Shown piece by piece: positions 36,900 through 48,659 of a stretch of 64,000 bases of DNA. Location of the stretch: contig OY292277.1 in assembly GCA_958496175.1 (NCBI GenBank), positions 4,960,001-5,024,000 on the forward strand, given 5' to 3'. The translations under genes were made by a program, and so were the position numbers. Below the pieces are notes generated by a model. The model saw nothing but the letters and a program-made list of their open reading frames with translations, searched no databases and was not told the DNA's origin. How positions within the stretch are numbered: the stretch's first letter is position 1; the number at the start of each line of letters is the position of its first letter. Source of the DNA: Sisyra terminalis (taxonomy: Eukaryota; Arthropoda; Insecta; Neuroptera; Sisyridae).

Positions 36900-38955
36900 A
36901 TAAATATGTGGCTATATTTACTACGGGTTTTGTCTCGCCATCACTCATTATCGTGTTATTCAAGTCAAAGATAATAGCTCGAAAAGGTTGTACATAAGAT
37001 TTTATGTAAGACGCCACCGTATTAAATGCCTCCACAAGGGTTCCCTTTCCCAATCATTGGACATGCATGAAAATTAAACAATATTTTCAAGGTGTGGTGA
37101 AATGATCGTCGAAAATGTCAATTTCGATAGCTCTTGATTTTACACACAGTGATTTTTTTTCTATTCTTGTGTTCTAATTTATCTCAAATGTATGCGTAGA
37201 AGTTATCTTTAACTTTAATCAACTTAAAACGTTTATGAGAATATAATTTATTATAGTTATTGACTATTAATGTTAAATGTTTCATTTTCAGAAAAAAAAA
37301 GAATGGAAAAAATGTTGAAAAGAAAGGTTTTTGAAGAGAATGTCATTTGAGAGCTGAATGGATTTATTGGCATCATTAAGCGAAAAACTTGCTCAAAGTC
37401 TTTATAATAAATCATTACTAATTAAGTTTAGTATTCAAGTGATTCTTGGTAATAATTACAGGACTGACATTTATCACACTTGTGATACTTACGTCGAACT
37501 ATAATATTGCTAATTGTGGCCAAAATTTACAATTGCTTCTACTTCAAATTTAATGTTTATTTTTGCAAGTCTTTCAGTAGTTAATCAAAGCTCTAAACTA
37601 TAATCCTTGTTATTTTTTTTCGTTTGTCTTTAAGACTTGAACATAAATCCGGTTCAATTAACTTGAATATTTTTCGACAAATAATCTCAACAAGTTGTGA
37701 TTCACCTTCTACGGTTTTTTCTAATTACAAAGAAGGTATTGTTTTAGAGATCTCATTAGAATATCAAAGTATTTACTTTGTTGTGTCGAATGAAACCCCC
37801 CCGGGCATTCCTTCTCAGCGCAAAGAAAATGAATCCACTCTAACAAATGCAAGCACAATCGACTTGTGCCCAATAAATTCATTTATGTAATGTTCAAATC
37901 GATTAATTTGAAATCAATTTGATCGAATCAGATAAATATTTACTCAATAATTTAATCATATGGCTTGTTAAATGCCATTTACAATTTGAATATTAATTTG
38001 TTGCGTCGATAATTATTATTGAAATTGAAATGATATTAGTTCACACTTGGAACACAGGGAAAGAATAAATCTTTCTGCATTTTAATTGGAATTAAATCAA
38101 AAGGAAATCCTCCTATTTCTTTGCATTAATGTCTTTTAATCCAATTACAGATAAGATGAAAATCTTTACAATGATCGTTTCCATCATTCCAAGGATGTTA
38201 CATTAACATTTATTGGCATGTTTTTTCGAACTTCCATTTAGTTTTATCTCGGAAAAAAATCTCAATTTTTGATAGTTTTTTTTTCTTTCGTGACAAAACA
38301 AGGCGGAAACGAAATTATACCCCGAAATGCCTTACGTAATCGAATTGCCAATCAATCAATTGAATATTTGCAAGATCAATCAAACAGTTCGGTGCGTGGG
38401 CGAAAATGGTTCGATAACAAAAAAACGAAAAGCAAAAGTATAACACAGATTTAGTTCTCTAATTGAAACATTAAAAATATTAAAAACGATGAAGTGATAG
38501 TTTTTATTTATGAAAAATTTGGGTTACTTTTTCTTTTTTTCTATCGTACTTAATTTAAATTCAATTAATATTTGTAATTGGAATATTATTGAGTGTGATA
38601 CCCGATTCGTGTCATACCTTTATGTAAATATTTTCCGTTGAAAATTGAGAATTGTGAGAATAATTTAAGTTTGATTACGCGGATAATTTTTGCAATAAGA
38701 AATTTTCGGCAGCTGTTGAGCTGGGGCGGTCTGTTTTTGGAAAATAATGTCAAATTTGATTATATAAGATATGATTGTTTTTGCCGAGTTGATTTAAAAG
38801 ACGTTTTATGTTAAAAGTAATTAACAGTTTAATGCGTTATATGTTATTTTCTTTTAAGATGGAACACACCTTTAATTATTGGACCTCCACCAAAGGGTAT
38901 AATTATCGTATTGATTGTTAACACTTAATAATTTAATTTTTTAAGTAGAAAAAAC
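36900..38955. other. Intergenic DNA downstream of prominin, two doubtful open frames
   Basis: A frame at 37624-37890 (after a TTTGTCTTTAAG acceptor-like site) and another at 38269-38454 have coding-like composition (for example GIPSQRKENESTLTNAST and QSIEYLQDQSNSSVRGRKW). Neither has an ATG start or a clear donor, and they cannot be joined confidently. They may be relics of a gene. Confidence 0.25.
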
Positions 38956-38959
38956 AAGC

Positions 38960-39410
38960 CTGACCACTGTTGTATATAACCAGGACTTTCCTCAAGTTCT
39001 GACCGCCACCATTGGTACTTTTATTTCTTTAGATACAGTGGATTATCCAGGATGCTAGTTTTTTATCAATAAGGATCCCCAGATACTTCAGCTCACCTAC
39101 CAATTTTAGTGTTTCCCCCAAAAGGTTGGACGTTTTTTTTACTTTTTTGATTCCATTTTAAGAGTCAATGATGCCAAGCTTGTTTTCGTAAACTTTTCAG
39201 AAAGTTTTGAACCATGATTTTCCTAATTAGTGACGTTCGGATGACCTTTCCAACTATTGCAATGTCATCAGCATATTTTAAAGCATAGTATTCTTCATTG
39301 TTTAGCTTTTCCAGAAATCGGTTTATTACCAAATTCCTTAGTAATGGAGAAATAAATCTCCTCTGTAAAAATTTTCTTTTTAACCAACATCCGGATAGTC
39401 TAGTCATCCA
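38960..39410 (-). pseudogene. Non-LTR reverse transcriptase fragment (R1/LOA-like)
   Basis: The minus strand encodes ISPLLRNLVINRFLEKLN, then YYALKYADDIAIVGK with the YADD active-site box, and further on ELKYLGILIDKKL. The order and spacing fit the palm and thumb of R1/LOA-type elements. Frameshifts and stops mark it as dead. No element ends were found. Confidence 0.65.
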
Positions 39411-41160
39411 TAATCAAGGAGATTGTTCATTTTTTCAGGATTTAACTTTTTTTGAATGACATTTTTAAAACTATTAGGCAGATATGTAATCAATTATTCG
39501 AATAATAATTACTTAGAAATTGCTTTTCTTTCTTTCTATTAAAACTTTTACTATTGAAACTATCATCTTCATATTTGGTTCTATATTTTCTATTTCTTTA
39601 CAAAAACTGGTGAATTTTTACGAAAAAATAATCCACTATTATGATCAATACCCAAAAAGAGACAATTTCATTTCAGATCCCTGCTTGAGTCGTTCCACAC
39701 AAAGAAATCTTTTTTATTTATTGGTGAAAAACTTCAATTTAAAACTGCCGCCTGATGTATACATGTAATTAAAAAAGTACTTTTCTTCAATTAGAAGTAA
39801 CACAAAAGACATTCGATTTCATAATATTGAAATGAATGGTCCCAAAAGAGAAAGACTTGAAGCCTCTCATGCCCATTTTTATCAAAGTAATAGAATATAT
39901 ATATGTTTCTATTGTATATAATGTTTATGTCATATCAAAATTTCCGGCCGGGGTTTTTGTTTTTTTGGTTTGGTCCCTTTTTAAACTGGCAAATATTGAC
40001 AAAATTTTTATCAAGTTTCAAACGATTTTAACATTCTTGATTGACATTGACTCAATTATCAAATCAAATACGAATAATTTCAAGTGTTTGAAAAGTTCTT
40101 CAGTCGTAAAATAATTAAAATTAATTCGGCCAAACTCTCACTGAACGCAAAATTTATTCGTATGATGATGAAAATAAATTAAACTTTTATTTTCCAAATT
40201 CTAAATCACTATTATTGTTGATAATTAACTCGAAAATAATTAAACAGACAATACGTTTGAAATAAGAAATATATGAAATATCTTTTTTCGGGGGTTTCGA
40301 TAAAATATAATTGTCTATATACTATACCCAACATTCCCAGCCTTGAGATGTTTTTTTCGAGTAGAAATGTCCAAAATGTTTCATTTGAATTGATTCATGA
40401 ATTGTTTGCTAATTTCGCAAGATATTCAAATGACTTTGATTTTAGATTGTTGGCAGGTGAGGTGAATTGAAGAGAACTTTGAGTACAAGATCATTTTTGG
40501 CTCGAAAAATTAACTTTTTTTTCTCCATATGCTTTAATTGAACTTCACGCAATTTTGCATGTAATTTATGAGTGCATTTACTACAATCGTTTTAAAGTAG
40601 CAGTCATTAAGCAGAGGAGATATTGTGGACCGCAGTTCAATTAATCGTCTGTGAAGAATTTGCCATAACAAAACACATTTTAATGTCTTTATCAAAAGTT
40701 GTTCAAAATTATCAGAGTTCCACATAAAAAAAACAGATCTAACCAACGTTTATTCTGTTGAAGAATCGTTGGGGTGAAGTCCAGACGATAAAATTTAATG
40801 TTTGACTAAAAAAAATTTCTAAAACGAAATTTGGATTCTTTGAAAGAACGTTTGAAGAAAGTAATGAGATAGTTGAAATTTTACAATGGTAAAGAAAGCA
40901 TTTTGTTCAAAATTTATTGAACATTTCCATGAAAAAATCAAAGACTTAATACTTCTTTTATAGTTTGATGATCCAGGCATTTAATCCTATTTTTACATCT
41001 GCTAAATATTTTTAGGAATCAATCATCAATTCCATTTCATTTGAACAATTATAATAAACTATTCTCTTCTTACAGAGATCAATACCGAAAAAATTGTATA
41101 AACTTTGAATTAAAAAATTACCCTATACCAAAATAAGATTTTTTTAAGACTTTCAATAGT
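39411..41160. other. Intergenic, no gene supported
   Basis: Frames at 39520-39768 and 39836-40114 are open but lack ATG or splice support and are AT-rich. A short ATG frame at 39832 (MNGPKRERLEASHAHFYQS) stops soon. I call nothing here. Confidence 0.4.
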
Positions 41161-41507
41161 TATACTGTTCATACAATATATAGAATATATTGCGGTCCAA
41201 TTTATGTAGTATAATTTATTATAATAAAAATCATACCATAAACATAAATTTGAACAGAAGTTCAAAAAAAAATATTCATGACGTATTGCCCAGATACGTA
41301 TTTCGATTGCCAAGCAATCTTCCTCAGTGGTCATAAAGTAGTCTGAGGAAGATTTCTTGGCAATCGAAATACGTATATGGGCAATACGTCACAAACATTT
41401 TTGTTTGAACTTCTGTTCAAATTTATGTTTATGCTATGATTTTTATTATATTAAATTATACTACATAAATTGGACCGCAATATATTCTATATATTGTATA
41501 AACAGTA
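41161..41507. repeat. Palindromic repeat, copy 2, with intact hammerhead-like cores
   Basis: 347-bp inverted repeat of the same family as 8145-8505. On the minus strand, 41295-41327 reads CTGAGGA, the perfect stem GATTGC-TTG-GCAATC, then GAAATACG. On the + strand, 41343-41372 has the same order with one stem mismatch. The hammerhead C-box and GAAA box are both kept. Confidence 0.7.
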
Positions 41508-41517
41508 CCCTTTACCG

Positions 41518-43330
41518 ATTAGCCAACAAAATTATAAAGTTTAAATGTTCCGCAATTTTCAATCGATGAAAAATCGATCGAAGAAATTTGTAAAAAAGTA
41601 GTTTAGTAGTAATAAATTAATTATATACGAATAATAATAATAATAATAATAATAATATACGAAAAATTAATTATTAAGTCATTGATTTAGTAAAATATAT
41701 AGAAAATAGGGTTCTTAGCGACATATAAGAACAATGTTAAAGGAAAATTTAGGAAATTGTTGCTTAAAAATAAAACAAATAGAAAAATTAAGGAAAACTT
41801 AACCATTTGGGATAACAATACAAATATTTGGGTAAGAAGCGCATAAAGTAATGTCTTAATTTTTGTTATTTAGGAAAATTTCGTGAAAATACATATTAAG
41901 GAAAACGAATCTTTCATAAAAACCTTTTTGTTCTTCAATTCTTTGGTTGGGGAGGAGGTTCTGTTAATTTTTCATTAGTTCTTCCCATTGTTTTATTATG
42001 GAACAATATTTTTCTATATTTCATTGCAATGCTGGTTTTAGATGTCGCTTAAAACTATATTAACCGTTTATTTTGAAAGTGAGTTAAGTCCATTTCAAGA
42101 ACAATCCCTATTGTGTTATTTTTTAACCATAGGAACATAATATACTAAGGAGGAGGGAATAATTGGCGTTTTTACGAAAACTTAGCAGTTAAATTATTAA
42201 CATACTTTGTTCTAGTTACAAAAAGAAGAATCACCAAATAGACCCCGTCCGTGAAATGGGCTTACACCACTTTCAAAATAAACGAGTCGTATGTTCTTTA
42301 CATTTTACGATATCAATGACTAAATACTCGAAAACTATTTTACCAGAAACGAAACGATTTCGCATCGATTGGCAAAAGAAAATTTGGGAAAATTCAAACT
42401 TAAAAATTTTGTGGCCTAATCCATTTAGGGTTTAAAAATTTCCCGAATGTATCCATGAAATATTTTGATGGTTAGTCGAATGCAATTTAAAGTCTGATTC
42501 TGCATTAAGAGTAGAAAATGGGGGTGTAAAATAAATTTTTCCCATAATAAATTTTCAATAAAAATATTTGGTTTTATGTTTTTGAAGATTTGGAAAATAT
42601 TTTCCACACTTTCCGTTCAAGCAAACTCTTCCAAACTTAACAAACATTGTGATAAGTACCAGTGAATACGTTTTTACACATATATTTTCATCGTTTAAAA
42701 AAATAAAATTTTCTCAGAAAAAAATTATTGAATATAAATATGTGGAGTAACATAATAAGTGCTTTGATTTTCACAAACGATGAAAATATTTGGGCAAAAG
42801 CGTACTAAGAGATGTCATGATTTTTGTTATTTCGGAAAATTTCGTGTAAATACGTATAAAGGAGAAAAATCTTTCATAAAATCCTTTTTATTGGTCCAAT
42901 TCTTTGGTTGGGGAGAAGTTTCTGATCATTTTTCATTAGTTTTTTAATTAAAAATATATTTTCTAAATTTCACAGCAATTTTATTGGTTGACGTCGCTAA
43001 AAGTTATATTATCTTTTCATTTTACTATATCAATGACTAAATAACTAATTTTTCCTTATTAGTTAAATATGTCTAAACTATTTTACCACAAACGAACCGG
43101 TTATTTTCACATACTTCTATAAACGATTTTCCATCGGTTGGCAAAAGAAAATTCATACTTTTAAATTTTTTTGGCTAATCTTTTTAGGCTTAAAAACTTC
43201 ATGAAGTATTTCAATGGTTAATAGAATGCGATTTAAAGTATAATTTGCATAAAAAAATTAATCCACAAGTCAAATTTTTGGGTGAAAAAACCGTAAATTT
43301 CCACTTAAACTTTTCGAAATAAAAAAATCC
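41518..43330. repeat. Foldback repeat, GATTAGCCAACAAAATT family, copy 1
   Basis: A left arm (41518-41800) is matched inverted by two successive right-arm copies (about 41935-42450 and 42785-43200). Related arms occur at 50440-52755. A short AAT microsatellite lies at 41631-41657. Non-coding and strongly diverged. Confidence 0.55.
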
Positions 43331-43753
43331 AAGTCTTAAACTTGAATGTCAACCAAATTGATCTTTCAAAAACCAAAAACTATTACACAACAAAAGTTCA
43401 TTTCCCTTCATACCCAAAAGCCCATAATGCAACGCCCTATTTCCAATAACCCAGACCTTTAATTCGTCACCCAAACAAATCCAAGAGAAAGTTCAAAACA
43501 TTATCGGAAAAGAACTAGAGCAAGCGTTTTCGAGAGTGGCATCAAAAAACGAGAGACACCAACACCATCGCCCAGTGAAAGGCATCATTTGCTCAATTTT
43601 CCGTCCTTCTTTCTTCATTTGAATATTTCGGACGTCAATCGTTTGCGGACCCCACCGTTTTTAATTTCATTAAAGTTTAAGAATGAAAAAGTGTTGTGTA
43701 ATCGTATGCCAAAAATAAGTTCTCGACGGAACTGGAGGGAATCGTAAATTTTG
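43331..43753. other. Upstream region of the cuticular gene
   Basis: Less AT-rich towards the promoter, for example around 43500-43640. It is the likely site of cis-regulatory elements, but no motif could be assigned. Confidence 0.35.
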
Positions 43754-43780
43754 TATATAAGACACCGAAATATCAGTGAG
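43754..43780 (+). promoter_or_regulatory. Core promoter of the cuticular protein gene
   Basis: TATATAA at 43754-43760 is followed by an arthropod-type initiator, TATCAGTG, with the A at 43775. This lies about 53 bases before the start codon. The TATA-to-initiator spacing is a little short, so the true start may lie a few bases downstream. Confidence 0.7.
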
Positions 43781-43827
43781 GAATCATTCAATCTTTCTTA
43801 CAAACAAGAAAAAGAATTACAAAGAAA

Positions 43828-44501
43828 ATGGCTTCAAAGGTAAGTTGAAGGATTTGTGATTGCTTTCGTAGACTAATCTTGAGGATTTTCAGTTGATTGT
43901 TTTGGCTTGTGTGTTGGCGGCGGCCAATGCTGGATATTTGGGAGAGACGGCGGCTTACAGTACCTATGCGGCTCCTGCGACTTATTCGACCTATGCCCAT
44001 GCAGCACCCGTTGCATACTCTGCACCAATTGCAGCCACTTATGCTCATGCTGCTCCTGCTGTCACCTACTCATCACCCGCAATTGCATCTTATGCCGCTC
44101 CCGTAGCTTCCAGCTACCAAAGCATCCAGAAAATCTCGACTCCAGTTGCTGTTAAGACTTTGGCCGCTCCAGCTGTAGCGACCTATGCCGCCCCACAAGT
44201 GTTGTCCACCTACGCCCATGCCGCTCCAGCTGTCGCCTACTCAGCACCCGCTGTCTACGCTCATTCGGCTCCAGCCGCCTCCAGCTACCAAAGCTTCACG
44301 AAAACCGTAGCCGCCGCTCCAGTGGCTTACGCCGCCAAAGCCGTAGCTCCAGTTGCCACCTATGCCGCAGCTCCTGCTTACACCGCCTACGCTCATGCTG
44401 CCCCAGCTTACACCACCTACGCTCATGCTCCAGCTGTAGCCACCTACGCCACCCATGCCGCTCCTTTGGCCTACGAAAGCCACCACGGAGCCTACTATTA
44501 A
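43828..44501 (+). CDS. Ala/Pro/Tyr-rich low-complexity cuticular protein
   Basis: Two exons, 43828-43839 (Met-Ala-Ser-Lys) and 43893-44501, are split by a 53-base GT-AG intron. A tiny first exon interrupting the signal peptide is typical of insect cuticle genes. The product is 206 residues. The signal peptide is MASKLIVLACVLAAANA. The mature part is built of repeats such as YAHAAPAVxYSAPA and two related SSYQS(I/F)xK blocks followed by Ala/Pro/Val runs. This is the composition of low-complexity cuticular proteins (CPLCA/CPLCP or cuticle protein 16.5-like). It is expected to be secreted by epidermis into chitinous cuticle. There is no Rebers-Riddiford chitin-binding domain. A TATA box, an initiator and a poly(A) signal (AATAAA at 44684) complete the gene. 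Its GC content is far above the surroundings. Exact subfamily is uncertain. Confidence 0.9.
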
Positions 44502-44935
44502 CTCCAAAAGCACCCACCAGCTTTCAAACTTCTCGCAACAGATTCTATTGTAAATATGAATTCAACATCTTATTTATTGTAACAATCCATTTTGTAACTA
44601 TTTATTCTTTTTAATGTGATAGCAAATACGATACAATACAATGTAATTCTGTTTGAAATTTGTACAAAAAAAATGATTTTAACAATAAAGAGTTTAAAGT
44701 CGTCCAAAATTCAATACTATTTTTCAAATATTCCCATTGATTCTTTCAAAAGGGTCTAGCCAGGAACCACGTGGTGAGTTGGCCTCCAAATAGGAACCTA
44801 TGTCGAAACTTATGTTAAAATATTGGCTTGATATACAAACACATTTTATATACTTTTCGCGACCAAATTCCTCTTTGACCTGGAGATATGGGCAAAAATG
44901 TCTTCCCCGAATGGCGAATTTTTAAAGTGATATAT

Positions 44936-46179
44936 CTTAGTAATACAAGTTTTTTTATTGGTCTAATCTACAGTAACAATATAAATATAATAAAAATAAT
45001 AAAATAATATAATAGTAAAAGTTCCAGACGCATGTCTTTGCCTTTCAACAACTTAGAAAACATAGAAAGTATAAAAAAAAATTAATATGATTCTTAACTA
45101 TATAAATATTTAAAGATCTCTGTCTCAGATCACTGGGAAAAACAACCTTTAAAACCCCAGCACTTATTTTGTTAATTAAAAATTAGTGAATAATATGTTT
45201 TATTTTTTTGTATTTTTTGTGACATTATGGTCATAGCTGCCGATACTTTTTATTAGGGCACTCTCATTATTCTCGCATCCTAAAAAGAATTTTTCACACA
45301 GTTCCCTTAAAAATACTTTTATCATTAGAAGGTTTCCATCTTGATGTAGTTGTTTAGTCAGTGTATACCTGGGGGCATTTAGAGCAAATCTTAAAAATTT
45401 GTTTTGTGTCATCTGGAATTTTTTAAGATTGGTTTCACTAGTAAAACTCCAGCATGGTGCAGGATACGTGAGCATTGGTCTTACCAGAGCTTTGTACAAA
45501 AGTATTTTGTTTTTTGTGCTTAGAGCACTGTTTCTATTTAGCAAGGGGACTAGGGCCATAATTAAACCTTTTCCTTTTTGCACTAGATTATTTATATGTG
45601 CTGTGAATGTTAATTTTTGGTCCAAAGTGACCTCCAGGTACTTTAGTGTGGGAGACCACTCTATTTCTTGGTTGGCAATTCTAACACGTTTCTTTTTAAT
45701 TGGCCTTCGTTTAGTTATTAAAATGGCTTTTGTTTTTCCAGCATTTATATTAATTTTCCATTTTAAGAAATACCTATTTATTCGATCTAAGTTTTTCGTT
45801 AGTTTATTGGCTAAGTACTGTGTCAGTTCTCCAGGATGACACGGACAGTGCCGTATCATCTGCAAAAAGTGACACTGCTAAGTTGTTCCTACAAGGGATG
45901 TCATTTAAATATATAATGAAAAATATAGATCGTAGAACTGACCCTTGGGGTATACCGGCTGTTATTTTCTTTTGGTCAGACAATGTATTCCCCACCTGAA
46001 CCCGAAAAGTTCTGTTATGGAGATAGGAAGAGACCAATTTAATTAGGTACTTCGGAAATCGGGTATTTTATTAGTTTAAATAGCAGCCCAGCGTGCCAGA
46101 CGGTATGAAATGCTTTTTCTATGTCCAGAGTAACCAAGCTAATGTGTTTTTTTTTTTGTTAAACTCTTCGGTTGCGTTC
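44936..46179 (-). mobile_element. 5'-truncated Jockey-like retrotransposon insertion
   Basis: The insertion is flanked by the 12-bp direct repeat AAAGTGATATAT (44924-44935 and 46180-46191). The minus strand holds reverse transcriptase motifs in order: LVTLDIEKAFHTVWHAGLLF, AGIPQGSVLRSIFFIIYLND, VSLFADDTAL and LKYLEVTLDQKLTF, ending at a stop at 45200. The ORF is broken by frameshifts near 46040 and 45835. The 3' tail is A/T-rich. The 5' truncation within the reverse transcriptase and the target duplication fit target-primed insertion. Confidence 0.85.
45200..46155 (-). pseudogene. Jockey-clade reverse transcriptase, 3' half, frameshifted
   Basis: Residues span the finger/palm motif with Asp (LDIEKAF), the PQGSVL box, the FADD catalytic box and the thumb. 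The C-terminal part has the usual KALVRPMLTYPAPCW and ends NTKK. At least two frameshifts disrupt it, so no active enzyme is made. The finger region upstream of KKKH is missing. Confidence 0.8.
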
Positions 46180-47970
46180 AAAGTGATATATTTCAAAAAC
46201 TAATTAAGCTAGAAAAGTGAAACCAACGCGAGGCTTTAGATTATTTCACAGAGTATACCATATATTTTTTTTGAAATTTTTAGAAAACAAAAATTATACA
46301 AAAAAAAATCAAAAAAACAAATTAAATATTTTTTTTATTTTTTCTCTGAAAATGACAATCACGAAAAAAATATTTTTTAGGTTCTACATGAGCACTGTAA
46401 CTCATAAAAATTGTATGAAAAAATAGTCGGTGCAACAACTTGATAAAAAGGAAATGTGATTTACGCCTAATAGTATACCTCGGTTTTATTTTTTTTCGAA
46501 GTGTTCCACCAAATTTTTTTTCACAAAACTTCAATAAAAAATAGGCCACATATAGGAGCAAAACATATATTATTTTCACAATTGTAAGTCTAAGGAAACA
46601 TAAAAAAATCATTAGTTTTTTTGTTTTTCTACATTTACTCTTATGGTGAGTACTTTCAAGATCAAAATAATTGATCCCAAAAGAGAAAAAAAACAACTAG
46701 TGTTCAATTTTTATTAAAATAAGAATAAAAAAAAATTGTCGTCACTGCTATAATTTATTACAACTGGAATATTATGAACCTAAAATAATTTAGTTAGTAT
46801 CTCGTAAGACGCAGAATTCTGGACAATTATTGTTCAAATGAAAAATAACAAATAAAAGCTGTTGCATGAGAATAATATCCCACTGTAAAGTTTCTATTGG
46901 AGAATCACAGGAATAAAGGGAAAATACTGTTGCAATCTTTACCCTTCGAAATATAATCATTGTATATACGACCGTCTTTGCTATTTATACAAATATCTTG
47001 ATTTTACTTCTACCAAATGATATTAAGTGCTTATTTTACACATTGTTTTCAATATTATTTGATAGTTCATTTATTCGCCCACTTTAGGTAGAACCTGTAA
47101 AAATTTTCGTATGAGCCAGTGAATAATATCCTAAGCTAAACGAAAAAAATCAAATAATTCAGATGCCGTCAATATGTACCCAGAATTAATTGGAGACGCA
47201 TAATATTCCAGTTGTAATAAATTATAATAGTGACGATAATTTTTTTTTATTCTTATTTTAATAAAAATTGAACACTAATAGTTTTTGTTTTCTTTTGGGA
47301 TCAATTATTTTGATCTTGAAAGTAATCATCTTAAGAGTAAATATGAAAAAAAAAAAACTAATAAATTTTGTTTTATGTTTCCTTAGACTTACAATTATGA
47401 AAATAATATATGTTTTGCTCTCCTATTTGTGGCCTATTTTTTATTGAAGTTTTGTGAAAAAACGTGGTGTAACACTTCGAAAAAAAATAAAACCAAGATA
47501 TACTATTAGGCGTAAATCACATTTCATTTTTTTTCAAGGTGTTGCACCAACTATTTTTTCACGCAATTTTTATGAGTTATAATGCTCATGTAGAAGCATA
47601 AAATATATTTTTCTCGTGATTGTCATTTTCAGAGAACAGATAAAAAAATTATTTCATTTGTTTTTTTGGATTTTTTTTGTATAATTTTTTTTTCTAAAAT
47701 TTTCAAAAAAAGTTATGATATACTCTGTAAAATAATCTAAAGCCTCGCGTTGGTTTCACTTCTCTAGCTTAATTAGTTTTTTAGATATATAACTTTAAAA
47801 AATAGCCATGCGGGGAAGACATTTTTGCCCATATCTCCAGATCAAAGAGGAATTTAGTCGCGAAAAGTATATAAAATGTGGTTGCATATCAAGCCGATAT
47901 TTTAACATAAGTTTCGACATAGGCTCCTATTTGGGGGCCAACTCGCCATGTGGATTCTGCTAGACCCTTT

Positions 47971-48659
47971 ATCCCACACGAGGCCTACATTTGATTTGTA
48001 TAAGCCGGATTTTAACCATTGAAAGTAAGATATGTATATTTTCAGTAAATTTCCAGTGTTTTTCGCAACACTTTTCCGATTAAAAACTGCATACATCTGC
48101 AACGACTGCAATCAGGATATTACACGACTTTAGTGCACCATTAAATGATCGTTAACGATTAATCAACACCTCCAAAATTCGATCTGGATCGCAACGTTTG
48201 CATCATGTCGGTAATCAAGCAATCAATACATTTCCAATTTGCCGATTGTCGCAACACTATTTTCGTCGGCCAAAAATAAATTACCACGTTACTATATCGC
48301 CAAAATGTATACGAAAAGACCTTTGGATTGAAATGGCATCGATTAGGTCGATATTGCGATCATTAAAACGGTCGTTTAGTGCGAGCCATTAAGTTATTTT
48401 AATTAAAAAATCTCTTTTCATGGACAATAAAGTTTTTTGTGGAAGGAAAGATTTACTCTAACGATATATATGCAAAAATGGAATTTTTCGTCCATAAATA
48501 TATTGAGGTTTGATGCGGCTGACGCATTCTCATATCAATTGCACATTTGCAAGTCAAAATTCAACAAATTTATAACAATTAGTGTGGTTTTTTGCCTAAA
48601 AAAAACTTTCATTGATTGCAAAGAAATTTTTAACAAATTTACTATTTATTTTATCAACT
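47971..48659. other. Upstream region of the secreted orphan gene
   Basis: GC content is mixed, with a richer block at 48090-48390. No TATA box with correct spacing was found, and no coding exon is supported. Confidence 0.35.

Larger units (their letters stand above)
44749..47970. mobile_element. Foldback element interrupted by a non-LTR retrotransposon
   Basis: Termini AAAGGGTCTAGC and GCTAGACCCTTT. Arms of about 190 bp (to 44935) continue after the insertion at 46180 and match inverted sequence at 47200-47970. The centre is near 46970. No protein of its own. Confidence 0.7.

Noticed and set aside
8368..41569. Similar frames reading AIEIRIWAIRH at 8368 and 41357 as a gene family
   Set aside because: They are translations of the palindrome that carries the hammerhead-like motif, and an overlapping frame exists on the other strand.
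41631..41657. AAT microsatellite
   Set aside because: A common simple repeat of no special interest.
43788..44048. Antisense Gly/Ser/Arg-rich frames over the cuticular gene
   Set aside because: By-products of the Ala/Pro-rich coding strand.
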